A stretch of DNA of 64,000 nt, from contig NZ_FOAB01000002.1 of assembly GCF_900109375.1 (NCBI RefSeq), positions 496,001-560,000 on the forward strand. Reading direction: 5' to 3'. Every line of letters begins with the position of its first letter. The stretch's first letter is position 1. This DNA comes from Aquimarina amphilecti. GTDB taxonomy: Bacteria > Bacteroidota > Bacteroidia > Flavobacteriales > Flavobacteriaceae. The notes under the pieces were generated by a model. It worked only from the letters and a program-made list of their open reading frames with translations, had not been told where the DNA came from and made no database searches. Positions 1-7,613 of the stretch are shown in pieces. A program made the position numbers and the translations under genes.

Positions 1-1559
1 ATATTTGTAGCTAATTGCTTACCTAGTTCTACACCCCATTGATCATAACTAAATATGTTCCATATGACTCCTTGAACAAAAATTCGTTGTTCATACATAG
101 ATACTAGTTTACCTAAACTTTTGGGAGTTAGTTTGTTGATAAGTATTGTAGAGGTAGGTTTGTTACCAGTGAAAATTTTGAACGGAATTAACTTTTTTAG
201 TTTGTCTTCTGATAGATTTTTGGATTGTAATTCTTCAAGAACTTCTTCTTCCGTTTTTCCATTCATTAAAGCTTCTGTTTGGGCAAAGAAATTGGCCATC
301 AATTTATCTTGATGGTTTTTATCTTCAAACAAAGAATTTTTAAAACCTATAAATTCTGCAGGAATAAGTTTTGTCCCTTGATGAATTAGCTGAAAAAAAG
401 CGTGTTGGGCATTTGTTCCTGGCTCTCCCCAGATAATAGTTCCCGTTTGATAATCGATATGATTTCCGTTACGATCTACGCTTTTTCCATTACTTTCCAT
501 AATTCCTTGTTGTAGGTACGCTGGCAATCTATGAAGATATTGAGAATAAGGAATAACTGCTTCACTTTCGGCACCAAAGAAATTATTATACCAAATACTT
601 AATAATCCTAAAATAACGGGTATGTTCTCTTCAAAATTGGCAGTTCTGAAATGGGCGTCCATTTCGTAAGCACCTTCTAATAAAGCCTCAAAGTTTTTAA
701 AACCTACTGATAAACTTATAGATAGGCCAACAGCACTCCAAAGAGAAAAGCGACCCCCAACCCAATCCCATAAAGGAAAAATATTCTCCTCTGCGATACC
801 AAATTCGGTTACATTAGGAATATTACTAGATACTGCGACAAAATGTTTTTCTACGGCTTCTTGAGCGGCTTGTTTTATGAACCAACTTCTAGCTGTAGTG
901 GCATTTGATAATGTTTCTTGTGTAGAAAAGGTTTTTGAAACTACAACGAATAAGGTAGTCTCCGGATCTAGATTTTTTAGTTTTTGATGGACGTGGTCAC
1001 CATCGACATTTGATATGAAATGTACTTTTAAATGATTTTTATAATACTCAAGAGATTCTGTGATCATTGCAGGCCCAAGATCTGAACCACCAATACCGAT
1101 ATTTACGATATCAGTAAATGATTTATTAGTATATCCTTTTAGCTCACCATTGACAACTTTATCAGAGAATGTTTGAATTTTGGTTTTTACGGCACCAACT
1201 TCTGGAACTACATTTTTGCTATTGACATTAATAGTTTTACCAGATGGTGCTCTAAGAGCAGTATGTAAAACGGCTCTTCCTTCTGTTTCATTTATAATTT
1301 CTCCATCAAAATAACTTTGTATTGCTTTATCCAGTTGGACTTCTTTAGCCAGTTCTATCAAAAGTTTTTTGGTAGTTTCATCAATTCTATTCTTAGAATA
1401 ATCTACGTAAAAATCATTCCATTCAATTGAGAATTTTCCTGCTCTATCTGGAGATTTCGCAAAAAGGTCTTTTAGATGAGTGTCTTTAATATTCTCATAG
1501 TGATTTTTAAGTGCTCCCCAGGCTTTTGTGGTGGTGGGATTAATAGTTGGTAGTGCCAT
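1..1559 (-). CDS. pgi: Glucose-6-phosphate isomerase, C-terminus cut by window edge
   Basis: Cytosolic enzyme interconverting glucose 6-phosphate and fructose 6-phosphate in glycolysis and gluconeogenesis. The reverse strand is open from an ATG at 1559 to the window edge without a stop. Translation starts [17 protein letters not shown] and carries the PGI signatures: the [10 protein letters not shown] loop, the SKTFSTQET phosphate-binding stretch, [15 protein letters not shown], and [19 protein letters not shown] near the active site. About 519 residues are present, so only a short C-terminal part of a roughly 550-residue enzyme is missing. It begins 4 bases after the stop of the M23 peptidase gene and is probably the last gene seen of the operon that starts near 4568. 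Identity is secure. Confidence 0.97.
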   Translation of the reverse strand, partial: MALPTINPTTTKAWGALKNHYENIKDTHLKDLFAKSPDRAGKFSIEWNDFYVDYSKNRIDETTKKLLIELAKEVQLDKAIQSYFDGEIINETEGRAVLHTALRAPSGKTINVNSKNVVPEVGAVKTKIQTFSDKVVNGELKGYTNKSFTDIVNIGIGGSDLGPAMITESLEYYKNHLKVHFISNVDGDHVHQKLKNLDPETTLFVVVSKTFSTQETLSNATTARSWFIKQAAQEAVEKHFVAVSSNIPNVTEFGIAEENIFPLWDWVGGRFSLWSAVGLSISLSVGFKNFEALLEGAYEMDAHFRTANFEENIPVILGLLSIWYNNFFGAESEAVIPYSQYLHRLPAYLQQGIMESNGKSVDRNGNHIDYQTGTIIWGEPGTNAQHAFFQLIHQGTKLIPAEFIGFKNSLFEDKNHQDKLMANFFAQTEALMNGKTEEEVLEELQSKNLSEDKLKKLIPFKIFTGNKPTSTILINKLTPKSLGKLVSMYEQRIFVQGVIWNIFSYDQWGVELGKQLATN

Positions 1560-1563
1560 GTGG

Positions 1564-2820
1564 TTATAATATTTCTTGTTTTGGTTTGAATATAATGCTG
1601 TCTAATTTTGTTTTTAAAGGTTCGATGTGTTTGTAAAAAGCAGGGCGTAAACTATCTTTTAATGGTTTGGATGCGGGTAAATCTTGTTTAAATGGATCTA
1701 CTTCTTTTCCGTTTTTCCAGAAACGATAGCACACGTGAGGTCCACTTGTATTTCCAGTCATTCCAATAAATCCAATTACTTCTCCTTGTCTAACATATTC
1801 TCCAACCTTTACTGCTCGTCTACTCATATGTAAGTATTGCGTTTCGTAGGTTGAATTATGTCTAATTTTTACATATTTACCATTTCCTCCTCTACGTTCT
1901 GATTTAGTTACTGTACCATCTGCTGTAGCTAAAATAGGAGTTCCGATAGGAGCAGCAAAGTCTGTCCCGCGATGAGGTCTTATTTTGTTTCCGTAGTATT
2001 TTATTCTTCTTTTTAGATTATATCTTGAAGAAATTCTACTAAATTGAACTGGTGCTCTAAGAAATGCTCTTCGTAGGTTATTTGCCTCTTGATCAAAATA
2101 GTCTGAGGTTCTATTAATAGTATCGTCTTCGAATTGGAAGGCATAGATGGGTTTACTTCTATGCTCAAAATAGGATGCTTTGATTTCACCAATCCCAGCA
2201 GGAATTGTGTCGTTTATATACTTTTCAGTATAGATTACTTTAAATTGATCTCCAGCTTGAAGTCTTGTGAAATCTATAGTCCAAGCATAAATATCTGCCA
2301 TTTTATAGGCAACAAGAAAGCTAAGATCCATTTCATCAAAAGTTTGTGATAGATTACTTTCTATGGTTCCAGAAGCTATTCTTTCTACAATCTTTACTGG
2401 TTTTGCGCTTTTTCTTGCAACAATACTATCTCTAAAATCTACAACAGTGTAATCTATCAGTCCATTTTGATATACAAAAACTTGTGCTTTTTCAGTAGTA
2501 TCTTTTGACTTAAGGACAGCATATGCTTTTCCAGCGGTAATTCTGGCTACATTAAATGTGTCTTTAATTTTGTTTGAAATTTCGAAAACTTTAGCTCTAG
2601 AAATACCATGACTATCTAAAATAGCTCCAAAACTATCTCCAGGTCGAACAGTATCTCTAACCACCATAAAATTATTAAGGTTGTATCCAAATTCCTTAAC
2701 AACCGGTGGTTCTTTTATTTCTTCAATTGTTTCGGGAACTGTAACTACTGGTTCTTTTTTCTCTTGCTGACATGAAATCAATACTACTAATAAAAGTAGT
2801 ATGCAACCTAAATTCTTCAA
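1564..2820 (-). CDS. M23-family murein endopeptidase lipoprotein
   Basis: Predicted zinc metallopeptidase that cuts peptidoglycan cross-links in the periplasm. A lipoprotein signal ends in VLISC, with the acylated Cys at residue 17. Residues 50-110 resemble the LysM/OapA-like region found in MepM-type endopeptidases ([11 protein letters not shown]). The C-terminal LytM domain has the full metal and catalytic set: H283 and D287 in [12 protein letters not shown]331 in QYLHMS, and H362 in GPHVCYRF. Length (418 residues) fits MepM/NlpD-like enzymes. The gene is 6 bases downstream of tryptophan dioxygenase and 4 bases upstream of pgi, so it is co-transcribed. Activity is inferred from the intact motif set; the exact bond cut is unknown. 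Confidence 0.92.
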   Translation of the reverse strand: MKNLGCILLLLVVLISCQQEKKEPVVTVPETIEEIKEPPVVKEFGYNLNNFMVVRDTVRPGDSFGAILDSHGISRAKVFEISNKIKDTFNVARITAGKAYAVLKSKDTTEKAQVFVYQNGLIDYTVVDFRDSIVARKSAKPVKIVERIASGTIESNLSQTFDEMDLSFLVAYKMADIYAWTIDFTRLQAGDQFKVIYTEKYINDTIPAGIGEIKASYFEHRSKPIYAFQFEDDTINRTSDYFDQEANNLRRAFLRAPVQFSRISSRYNLKRRIKYYGNKIRPHRGTDFAAPIGTPILATADGTVTKSERRGGNGKYVKIRHNSTYETQYLHMSRRAVKVGEYVRQGEVIGFIGMTGNTSGPHVCYRFWKNGKEVDPFKQDLPASKPLKDSLRPAFYKHIEPLKTKLDSIIFKPKQEIL

Positions 2821-2826
2821 CTGACT

Positions 2827-3792
2827 TTATTTTGTGGTATTAAATTGATGGGTTACCCATTGTTGTCCCCAATTTTCCTTTTCCTCTGCGCTCCAAAGAT
2901 TAGGAAAAAACATGATCCTTTGAAAACTTGGGGGTAGAAACTTTTTCCAGTTAGTTCCTCCTGTAGCCAATACTTCGCCTTTATCTTTATTAAGATACCT
3001 GTAGGCGGCACCCATATGCATTAATAACCAATTAATATTTACATTGGTGTCAAAAGTACGCATTGCATTGATAAGCTGCACATTATTTTGCTCTTTTTCC
3101 GGAAGTTCCAGGTATTTATGATATATCGTACTTTCTTTTACTTGATGAGCAATACGCATCATTCTAGGTGTATAACGATATTCAAATTGTTTGAGCGTCA
3201 ATGTTTTTTCACCAGTTTTGATATCTGTAGCTCCTGATTTCCAGTATAAATGTTCATATACTTCTTCAAGGGGATCTTCTTCAGAAAATTGACCTCTTTC
3301 TTTAGTGTTTACCAGATGTATTAATGGAGTGGCGTATATTTCGATCATTCTAAATTGAACAGATTGAAATCCACTTGCTGGTAAAAGTGACATTCTGTAT
3401 TTTAAAAACTGATCTCTATCCATTCCTTTGATCATAACATCAAAAGAGTTTATCAGAACTCTAAAATACCTATTAATTCGATCTAATTTTTTTGTAAAGA
3501 ATTCGGCATTCTGTAACTTATCATCAATAATTTGTTTCAACTCATGGATGATTAATTTAAAATAAAGCTCAGTAATCTGATGATACATTATAAAAATTTC
3601 CTCGTCAGGGAAATGTGTTCTTGGAATCTGTAAACTAAGTAACGTATCTAGGTGTATATAGTCCCAGTAAGTAAGATACTTATCATGAAGTAAACCGTCT
3701 AAATAGGATCCAAGATCCTGACCGGAATTTTTAAACTTTTTTTCGAGCTGTAATATTTTTTCAGCAATCTCAGGTTTTATGGATTGGTCCAT
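2827..3792 (-). CDS. kynA: Tryptophan 2,3-dioxygenase
   Basis: Haem dioxygenase opening the indole ring of tryptophan to N-formylkynurenine, the first step of the kynurenine route. The family core YHQITELYFKL is at 70-80, with H71 matching the substrate-contacting His. LLMHMGAAYR around H259 matches the proximal haem-ligand region, and ATGGT (276-280) is the conserved substrate-binding loop. Length 321 is somewhat longer than short bacterial enzymes, and the sequence belongs to the divergent flavobacterial branch of the family. The ATG shares its A with the TAA stop of the DUF3108 gene (TAATG), so translation is probably coupled. Nearby hppD and hmgA make this an aromatic amino acid catabolism neighbourhood, although no kynureninase or formamidase is present. 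Confidence 0.9.
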   Translation of the reverse strand: MDQSIKPEIAEKILQLEKKFKNSGQDLGSYLDGLLHDKYLTYWDYIHLDTLLSLQIPRTHFPDEEIFIMYHQITELYFKLIIHELKQIIDDKLQNAEFFTKKLDRINRYFRVLINSFDVMIKGMDRDQFLKYRMSLLPASGFQSVQFRMIEIYATPLIHLVNTKERGQFSEEDPLEEVYEHLYWKSGATDIKTGEKTLTLKQFEYRYTPRMMRIAHQVKESTIYHKYLELPEKEQNNVQLINAMRTFDTNVNINWLLMHMGAAYRYLNKDKGEVLATGGTNWKKFLPPSFQRIMFFPNLWSAEEKENWGQQWVTHQFNTTK

Positions 3793-4568
3793 TAATCTAT
3801 AACAATTTTGAGAGGGTGTTTTAGACCTTTGTAAGCTATTAGATCTGCGTTAATAGATCCTACGAGAATATCAGCTTTTATTCTAATTGGCATGCGATTA
3901 TCATCATCACTTACCCAAACAGTCAAACTTTCCTCTTCTTTAAATACTCTTTCGGCTTGTACAATTGGACGAAACTTTAAACAACGAATTTTGTTACCAT
4001 TCATTTTTATTGTTTCTCGTCCTAAAAAACGTAATTTGAACAAATAATTTTCATTGTCAAAAAACATATTGACAAATTGTTCATCACCTTTCTTTAGCGA
4101 AGATACATCAATATTATTTCTTAGGTAATAAAATGAAGACATCATATCTTGTATGTTGTCTTTGGTATTAAATGTCTCTTTCTTATTATATTTTTTATTA
4201 AATACTTGCGCTTTTTTATTATCGTGATCAAAATTAATTTCAATATCCTTGGTATGACCTCCTTCGTTGATCTTACGAATAAATCGATAAGGTTTTATTT
4301 CGTTTTTATCTACGTATGTTTCATAGTAATCCTCTACTTTAAAAAACACACTTAAAAGCCCTGAAGATTTCCCTGTTCCCACAATATGATGGACGGGCAT
4401 TCCATTAAGCATTTCATCTTTAACTTCTAAGGTAGCGTAACTGGCTGTAAAAACTCCGTAACGGATTTTAAATTTAAACCATTCGCCATTTTCAAAAGAC
4501 TTGTGGTTTTCTTGAGCAACCGAAGAAGCTGAAATCATAATTAGTAATAAAAGAAGATATCTTTTCAT
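3792..4568 (-). CDS. DUF3108 domain secreted protein
   Basis: Protein of about 258 residues with an N-terminal type I signal peptide (MKRYLLLLLIMISASSVAQ) and the DUF3108 fold: short beta-strands with the family-like stretch FEVEDYYETY and late LTVWVSDDDNRMPIRI. Function is unknown; the family is periplasmic or outer-membrane-associated. An in-frame ATG lies upstream at 4631, but I chose 4568. It begins the signal peptide directly, and a -7 box (TATTTTTG, 4641-4634) ends only 3 bases before 4631, so that codon would lie at or before the transcription start. First gene of the DUF3108-kynA-M23-pgi operon. Confidence 0.85.
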   Translation of the reverse strand: MKRYLLLLLIMISASSVAQENHKSFENGEWFKFKIRYGVFTASYATLEVKDEMLNGMPVHHIVGTGKSSGLLSVFFKVEDYYETYVDKNEIKPYRFIRKINEGGHTKDIEINFDHDNKKAQVFNKKYNKKETFNTKDNIQDMMSSFYYLRNNIDVSSLKKGDEQFVNMFFDNENYLFKLRFLGRETIKMNGNKIRCLKFRPIVQAERVFKEEESLTVWVSDDDNRMPIRIKADILVGSINADLIAYKGLKHPLKIVID

Positions 4569-4633
4569 GACTGTTTTGGGCATTGTTTTATTAACGTATG
4601 TGTTATTATGATGAATATTTACAATATCCATTC

Positions 4634-4641
4634 CAAAAATA
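4634..4641 (-). promoter_or_regulatory. -7 box of the DUF3108-kynA-M23-pgi operon
   Basis: On the reverse strand TATTTTTG matches the flavobacterial -7 consensus TAnnTTTG exactly. No clear TTG is present 17-19 bases upstream. It predicts a leader of about 60 bases before the ATG at 4568 and decides the start choice for the DUF3108 gene. Confidence 0.55.
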
Positions 4642-4687
4642 CTATATAATATAAACAGATAAAAATTAGTAGTATTACTTAATTCTT

Positions 4688-4830
4688 AAAAAAAGCTGAT
4701 AAAAAAAGAGAGCCACCACAGCTCTCTTTTACTTTTATTAACCAACTAAAAACTTAAATTATGAGAATAATTATTGTTTTTGGTATAAGCAGTAACCACT
4801 CCGCTTATGATACAAACATCAGCTTTTTTT
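4688..4830 (-). ncRNA. Structured 3' UTR or small RNA downstream of hppD
   Basis: A 143-base segment bounded by a perfect 13-base inverted repeat (4688-4700 with 4818-4830, AAAAAAAGCTGAT and its complement). Inside it are an 8-base stem with a 3-base bulge (GTAT/AAGC pairing with GCTTATAC, near 4793-4814) and a 10-base terminator stem (4704-4730). The hairpins lie in the roughly 350-base gap between hppD and the DUF3108 gene. The rest of the gap is AT-rich with no convincing gene. It could be the 3' end of the hppD transcript or a separate RNA; the sequence alone does not decide. Confidence 0.35.
4701..4730 (-). terminator. Rho-independent terminator for the hppD transcript
   Basis: Stem AAAAGAGAGC (4704-4713) with GCTCTCTTTT (4721-4730) and a 7-base loop. 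Read on the minus strand it is followed by an uninterrupted run of seven T, the better side of the hairpin. It separates hppD from the kynA operon and implies a 3' UTR of about 250 bases for hppD. Confidence 0.75.
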
Positions 4831-4979
4831 GCATAATTATCAAACGAAAACGTTTTTTTATTATGATATTTAACAAAAATTTAGGCAGAAACGCATTATT
4901 TTTCAATAATCTCAATTTATTAACAATGCTTGCTTTAATTATTCAAGAGGATTTAAGAGTTTTAAAGAAAGTAGTTGGT

Positions 4980-6119
4980 TTACAGTGTTCCTCTTTGCTC
5001 TTGTTCTCTTTCTATTGCCTCGAATAATGCTTTAAAATTTCCTTTTCCAAAAGATTGGGCTCCTTTTCTTTGAATTATTTCAAAAAACATCGTTGGTCGA
5101 TCTAAGACAGGTTTAGTAAAAATCTGTAATAGATATCCTTCGTCATCTCTATCTATTAGAATCCCAAGTTCTTTTAAGGGTTCTAAGTCCTCATCAATTT
5201 CTCCAACTCTATCTAAAACAGTTTCGTAATAACTAGCTGGTACAGTAAGGAATTCGACTCCTTTGTTTTGAAGAGCAGAAACAGTTTCTATAATGTTATC
5301 AGTAGCTAATGCCATATGTTGTACACCTGCTCCATTATAAAAATCTATGTATTCTTCGATCTGAGATTTTTTTCTTCCTTCGGCTGGTTCATTTATAGGA
5401 AATTTAATTCTTCCATTACCATTGCTCATTACTTTACTCATTAATGCTGTATACTCAGTAGAAATATCTTTGTCATCAAAAGATACTAGTTGAGCAAATC
5501 CCATAACTTTTGCATAAAATTCACACCATTTATTCATTTCATTCCAACCTACATTTCCTACCATGTGATCAATATATTTGAGACCAGTAGATTCTGTACT
5601 ATATGGTTTATCCCAAGCAACATATCCTGGTAAGAATACACCATTGTAATTTTTTCTTTCTACAAAAATGTGTACTGTTTCTCCATAAGTATGTATGCCA
5701 GAAAATACGACAGTACCATTTTTATCTTCCTTTACAATTGGTTCCATGTAAGATTGCGCACCACGTTTAGTAGTTTCTTCATAACTTTTTATGGCATCAT
5801 CAACCCAAAGAGCGACAACTTTAACTCCGTCACCATGTGCATTGATGTGTTTGTTGATATCACCATCTGGTTGTAATGGAGAAGTAAGTATTAAGGTAAT
5901 TTTGTCTTGGCGTAATACATAAGATACACGATCTTTTAGTCCAGTTTCTAATCCAGCATATGCGATAGGTTGAAATCCCCAAGCGGTTTGATAATAGTAC
6001 GCAGCTTGCTTTGCATTACCTACATATAGTTCTACATAGTCAGTACCTAAAAGTGGTAAGAAATCTTCTGCTTCAGGAATTATTTTTTCTAAATTTTGGG
6101 AAGTTATATTTGTTGACAT
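4980..6119 (-). CDS. hppD: 4-hydroxyphenylpyruvate dioxygenase
   Basis: Non-haem Fe(II) enzyme turning 4-hydroxyphenylpyruvate into homogentisate, the second step of tyrosine breakdown. It has the two vicinal-oxygen-chelate halves of the family. The 2-His-1-Glu iron triad is visible: H185 in IDHMVGNV, H268 in VQHMALAT and E347 in TMFFEIIQRKG. The C-terminal GNFKALFEAIEREQ is the typical gating helix. Length (379) is normal. It lies 150 bases downstream of hmgA on the same strand, but a strong inverted repeat between them suggests its own control. Identity is secure. Confidence 0.97.
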   Translation of the reverse strand: MSTNITSQNLEKIIPEAEDFLPLLGTDYVELYVGNAKQAAYYYQTAWGFQPIAYAGLETGLKDRVSYVLRQDKITLILTSPLQPDGDINKHINAHGDGVKVVALWVDDAIKSYEETTKRGAQSYMEPIVKEDKNGTVVFSGIHTYGETVHIFVERKNYNGVFLPGYVAWDKPYSTESTGLKYIDHMVGNVGWNEMNKWCEFYAKVMGFAQLVSFDDKDISTEYTALMSKVMSNGNGRIKFPINEPAEGRKKSQIEEYIDFYNGAGVQHMALATDNIIETVSALQNKGVEFLTVPASYYETVLDRVGEIDEDLEPLKELGILIDRDDEGYLLQIFTKPVLDRPTMFFEIIQRKGAQSFGKGNFKALFEAIEREQEQRGTL

Positions 6120-6162
6120 AATATTTTATTTTGTTGTGAAAATTATACAATAAGATTTATCA

Positions 6163-6193
6163 ATCCAGAAAATTAAAAAACGATTTTCTGGAT
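6163..6193. promoter_or_regulatory. Perfect 11-bp inverted repeat upstream of hppD
   Basis: ATCCAGAAAAT (6163-6173) and ATTTTCTGGAT (6183-6193) are perfect reverse complements with a 9-base spacer. The repeat is 44 bases upstream of the hppD start and just upstream of a near-consensus -7 box (TAATTTTC, 6145-6138 on the minus strand). This suits an operator. No T-run follows on either strand, so a terminator of hmgA is less likely. The cognate regulator is not in the window. Confidence 0.5.
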
Positions 6194-6271
6194 AAAATTT
6201 ACCACATGGCTCTAAGATGTGCCGAAATATCTTTTCTGTAATTCAACATGAACTTATTTTTATAAAACCTG

Positions 6272-7429
6272 TTATTCTAACCAGGATTTGTGATAATCTT
6301 CATCTGCTATTTTCATCGCTTCTTTCGTCACCATAAGAGGTTTAAAAGTATCAACCATTACAGCTAGTTCGTCTGTTTTTGTTTTTCCAATACTTCTTTC
6401 TGCAGCACCGGGATGTGGACCGTGAGGAATTCCAGCTGGATGCAAAGAGATATGACCTGCATCAATATCATTTCTACTCATAAAATCACCGTCTACATAA
6501 TATAATACTTCATCACTATCAATATTACTATGGTTATATGGAGCAGGAATACTTTCTGGATGGTAATCATATAATCTTGGTACAAATGAACAAACTACGA
6601 ATGCATCTGTTTCAAAAGTTTGGTGTACTGGTGGTGGTTGGTGAACTCTTCCGGTAATAGGTTCGAAATCATGAATCGAAAATGCGTATGGAAAATTGAA
6701 TCCATCATAGCCTACAACATCAAATGGGTGTGAAGCGTAAATCATATCAAAGATTTCATCTTGTTTTTTTACTTTGATTAGAAAGTCTCCTTTTTCATCA
6801 TTGCTTTCCAATTCATACGGAGCTCTTAGATCTCGTTCGCAAAATGGAGAATGTTCTAATAATTGACCAAACCAGTTTCTATATCTTTTAGGTGTATAGA
6901 TTGGTCTTCTGGATTCTACAATGAACAAACGATTTTCTGTTGTGTCAAAATCTAATTTATAGATAGTTCCACGTGGGATTATAATATAATCTCCATATTT
7001 AAAGTCTAAATTACCTAAATGGCTTCTAAATTTACCGCTTCCTCGATGCACAAAAATTAATTCATCAGCATCTGTATTTTTATAAAAATACTCTGAAGTA
7101 GATTCCTGAGGAGCTGATAAAATAATACTCACATCACTATTAGTAAGCACATTTTTCCTGCTATTTAAATAATCTTTTTCGGGTTTAACGTTAAATCCGT
7201 GTAGTCGATATGATTTAATGTTGTTTTTAATTGCAATTTCGGGTGCAACATTATAGCTTCCTTTGATTTCCTTTACTTGTGTAGGTCTCTGATAATGATA
7301 AAGGTTCGTGGACATTCCATCAAAACCTATGGTTCCGAATAATTGTTCATAGAATAGATTGCCATCAGGTTTTCTGAAAATAGTATGGCGTTTAGGAGGT
7401 ATTTTACCCAAAGAATGATAAAAAGGCAT
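6272..7429 (-). CDS. hmgA: Homogentisate 1,2-dioxygenase
   Basis: Non-haem iron enzyme opening homogentisate to maleylacetoacetate, the step after HPPD in tyrosine degradation. The cupin-like family pattern is clear: VHRGSGKFRSHLG and GDYIIIPRGTIY in the N-terminal half, then the iron-ligand region with H300 and E307 (NHSNIDSDEVLYY) and H336 in HPAGIPHGPHPG. At 385 residues it is shorter than the 430-450-residue human type and belongs to the short bacterial form. It is upstream of hppD on the same strand. Maleylacetoacetate isomerase and fumarylacetoacetase genes are not in the window. Confidence 0.94.
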   Translation of the reverse strand: MPFYHSLGKIPPKRHTIFRKPDGNLFYEQLFGTIGFDGMSTNLYHYQRPTQVKEIKGSYNVAPEIAIKNNIKSYRLHGFNVKPEKDYLNSRKNVLTNSDVSIILSAPQESTSEYFYKNTDADELIFVHRGSGKFRSHLGNLDFKYGDYIIIPRGTIYKLDFDTTENRLFIVESRRPIYTPKRYRNWFGQLLEHSPFCERDLRAPYELESNDEKGDFLIKVKKQDEIFDMIYASHPFDVVGYDGFNFPYAFSIHDFEPITGRVHQPPPVHQTFETDAFVVCSFVPRLYDYHPESIPAPYNHSNIDSDEVLYYVDGDFMSRNDIDAGHISLHPAGIPHGPHPGAAERSIGKTKTDELAVMVDTFKPLMVTKEAMKIADEDYHKSWLE

Positions 7430-7496
7430 GATTTCTTAAGATTATGGTGTTAACTATTAGTTTTGAAAAAAAAAGTAATGCAATAGTAAACCGCTG

Positions 7497-7523
7497 CCTT
7501 ATTCCGGATTTCGCTTAATAAGG
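7497..7523. promoter_or_regulatory. 7-bp inverted repeat upstream of hmgA
   Basis: CCTTATT (7497-7503) and AATAAGG (7517-7523) pair across a 13-base spacer, 68 bases upstream of the hmgA start. A weak -7-like box (TACTTTTT, 7477-7470, minus strand) lies about 20 bases nearer the gene. The placement parallels the repeat upstream of hppD, but the sequence is different. It may be an operator; chance cannot be excluded for 7-base arms. Confidence 0.3.
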
Positions 7524-7613
7524 TAGTGTAATAGCAATAATAAGTCGTGCCAATACAAGCTCATAACAATACAAATATCGTAAATATTTCCATCTTTTAG
7601 ATTATAAAATTTA

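Noticed and set aside
4569..4631. Longer start of the DUF3108 gene at 4631
   Set aside because: It would start beside a consensus -7 box and put 21 residues before a normal signal peptide.
4739..4982. TAACCAACTA / TAGTTGGTT inverted repeat flanking 240 bases, as if ends of a small mobile element
   Set aside because: Only 9 bases pair, one end lies in the hppD stop, and no target-site duplication is visible.
4761..5027. Plus-strand 88-residue frame between DUF3108 and hppD
   Set aside because: It overlaps the hppD C-terminus, has a low-complexity hydrophobic translation, and sits over the structured 3' region.
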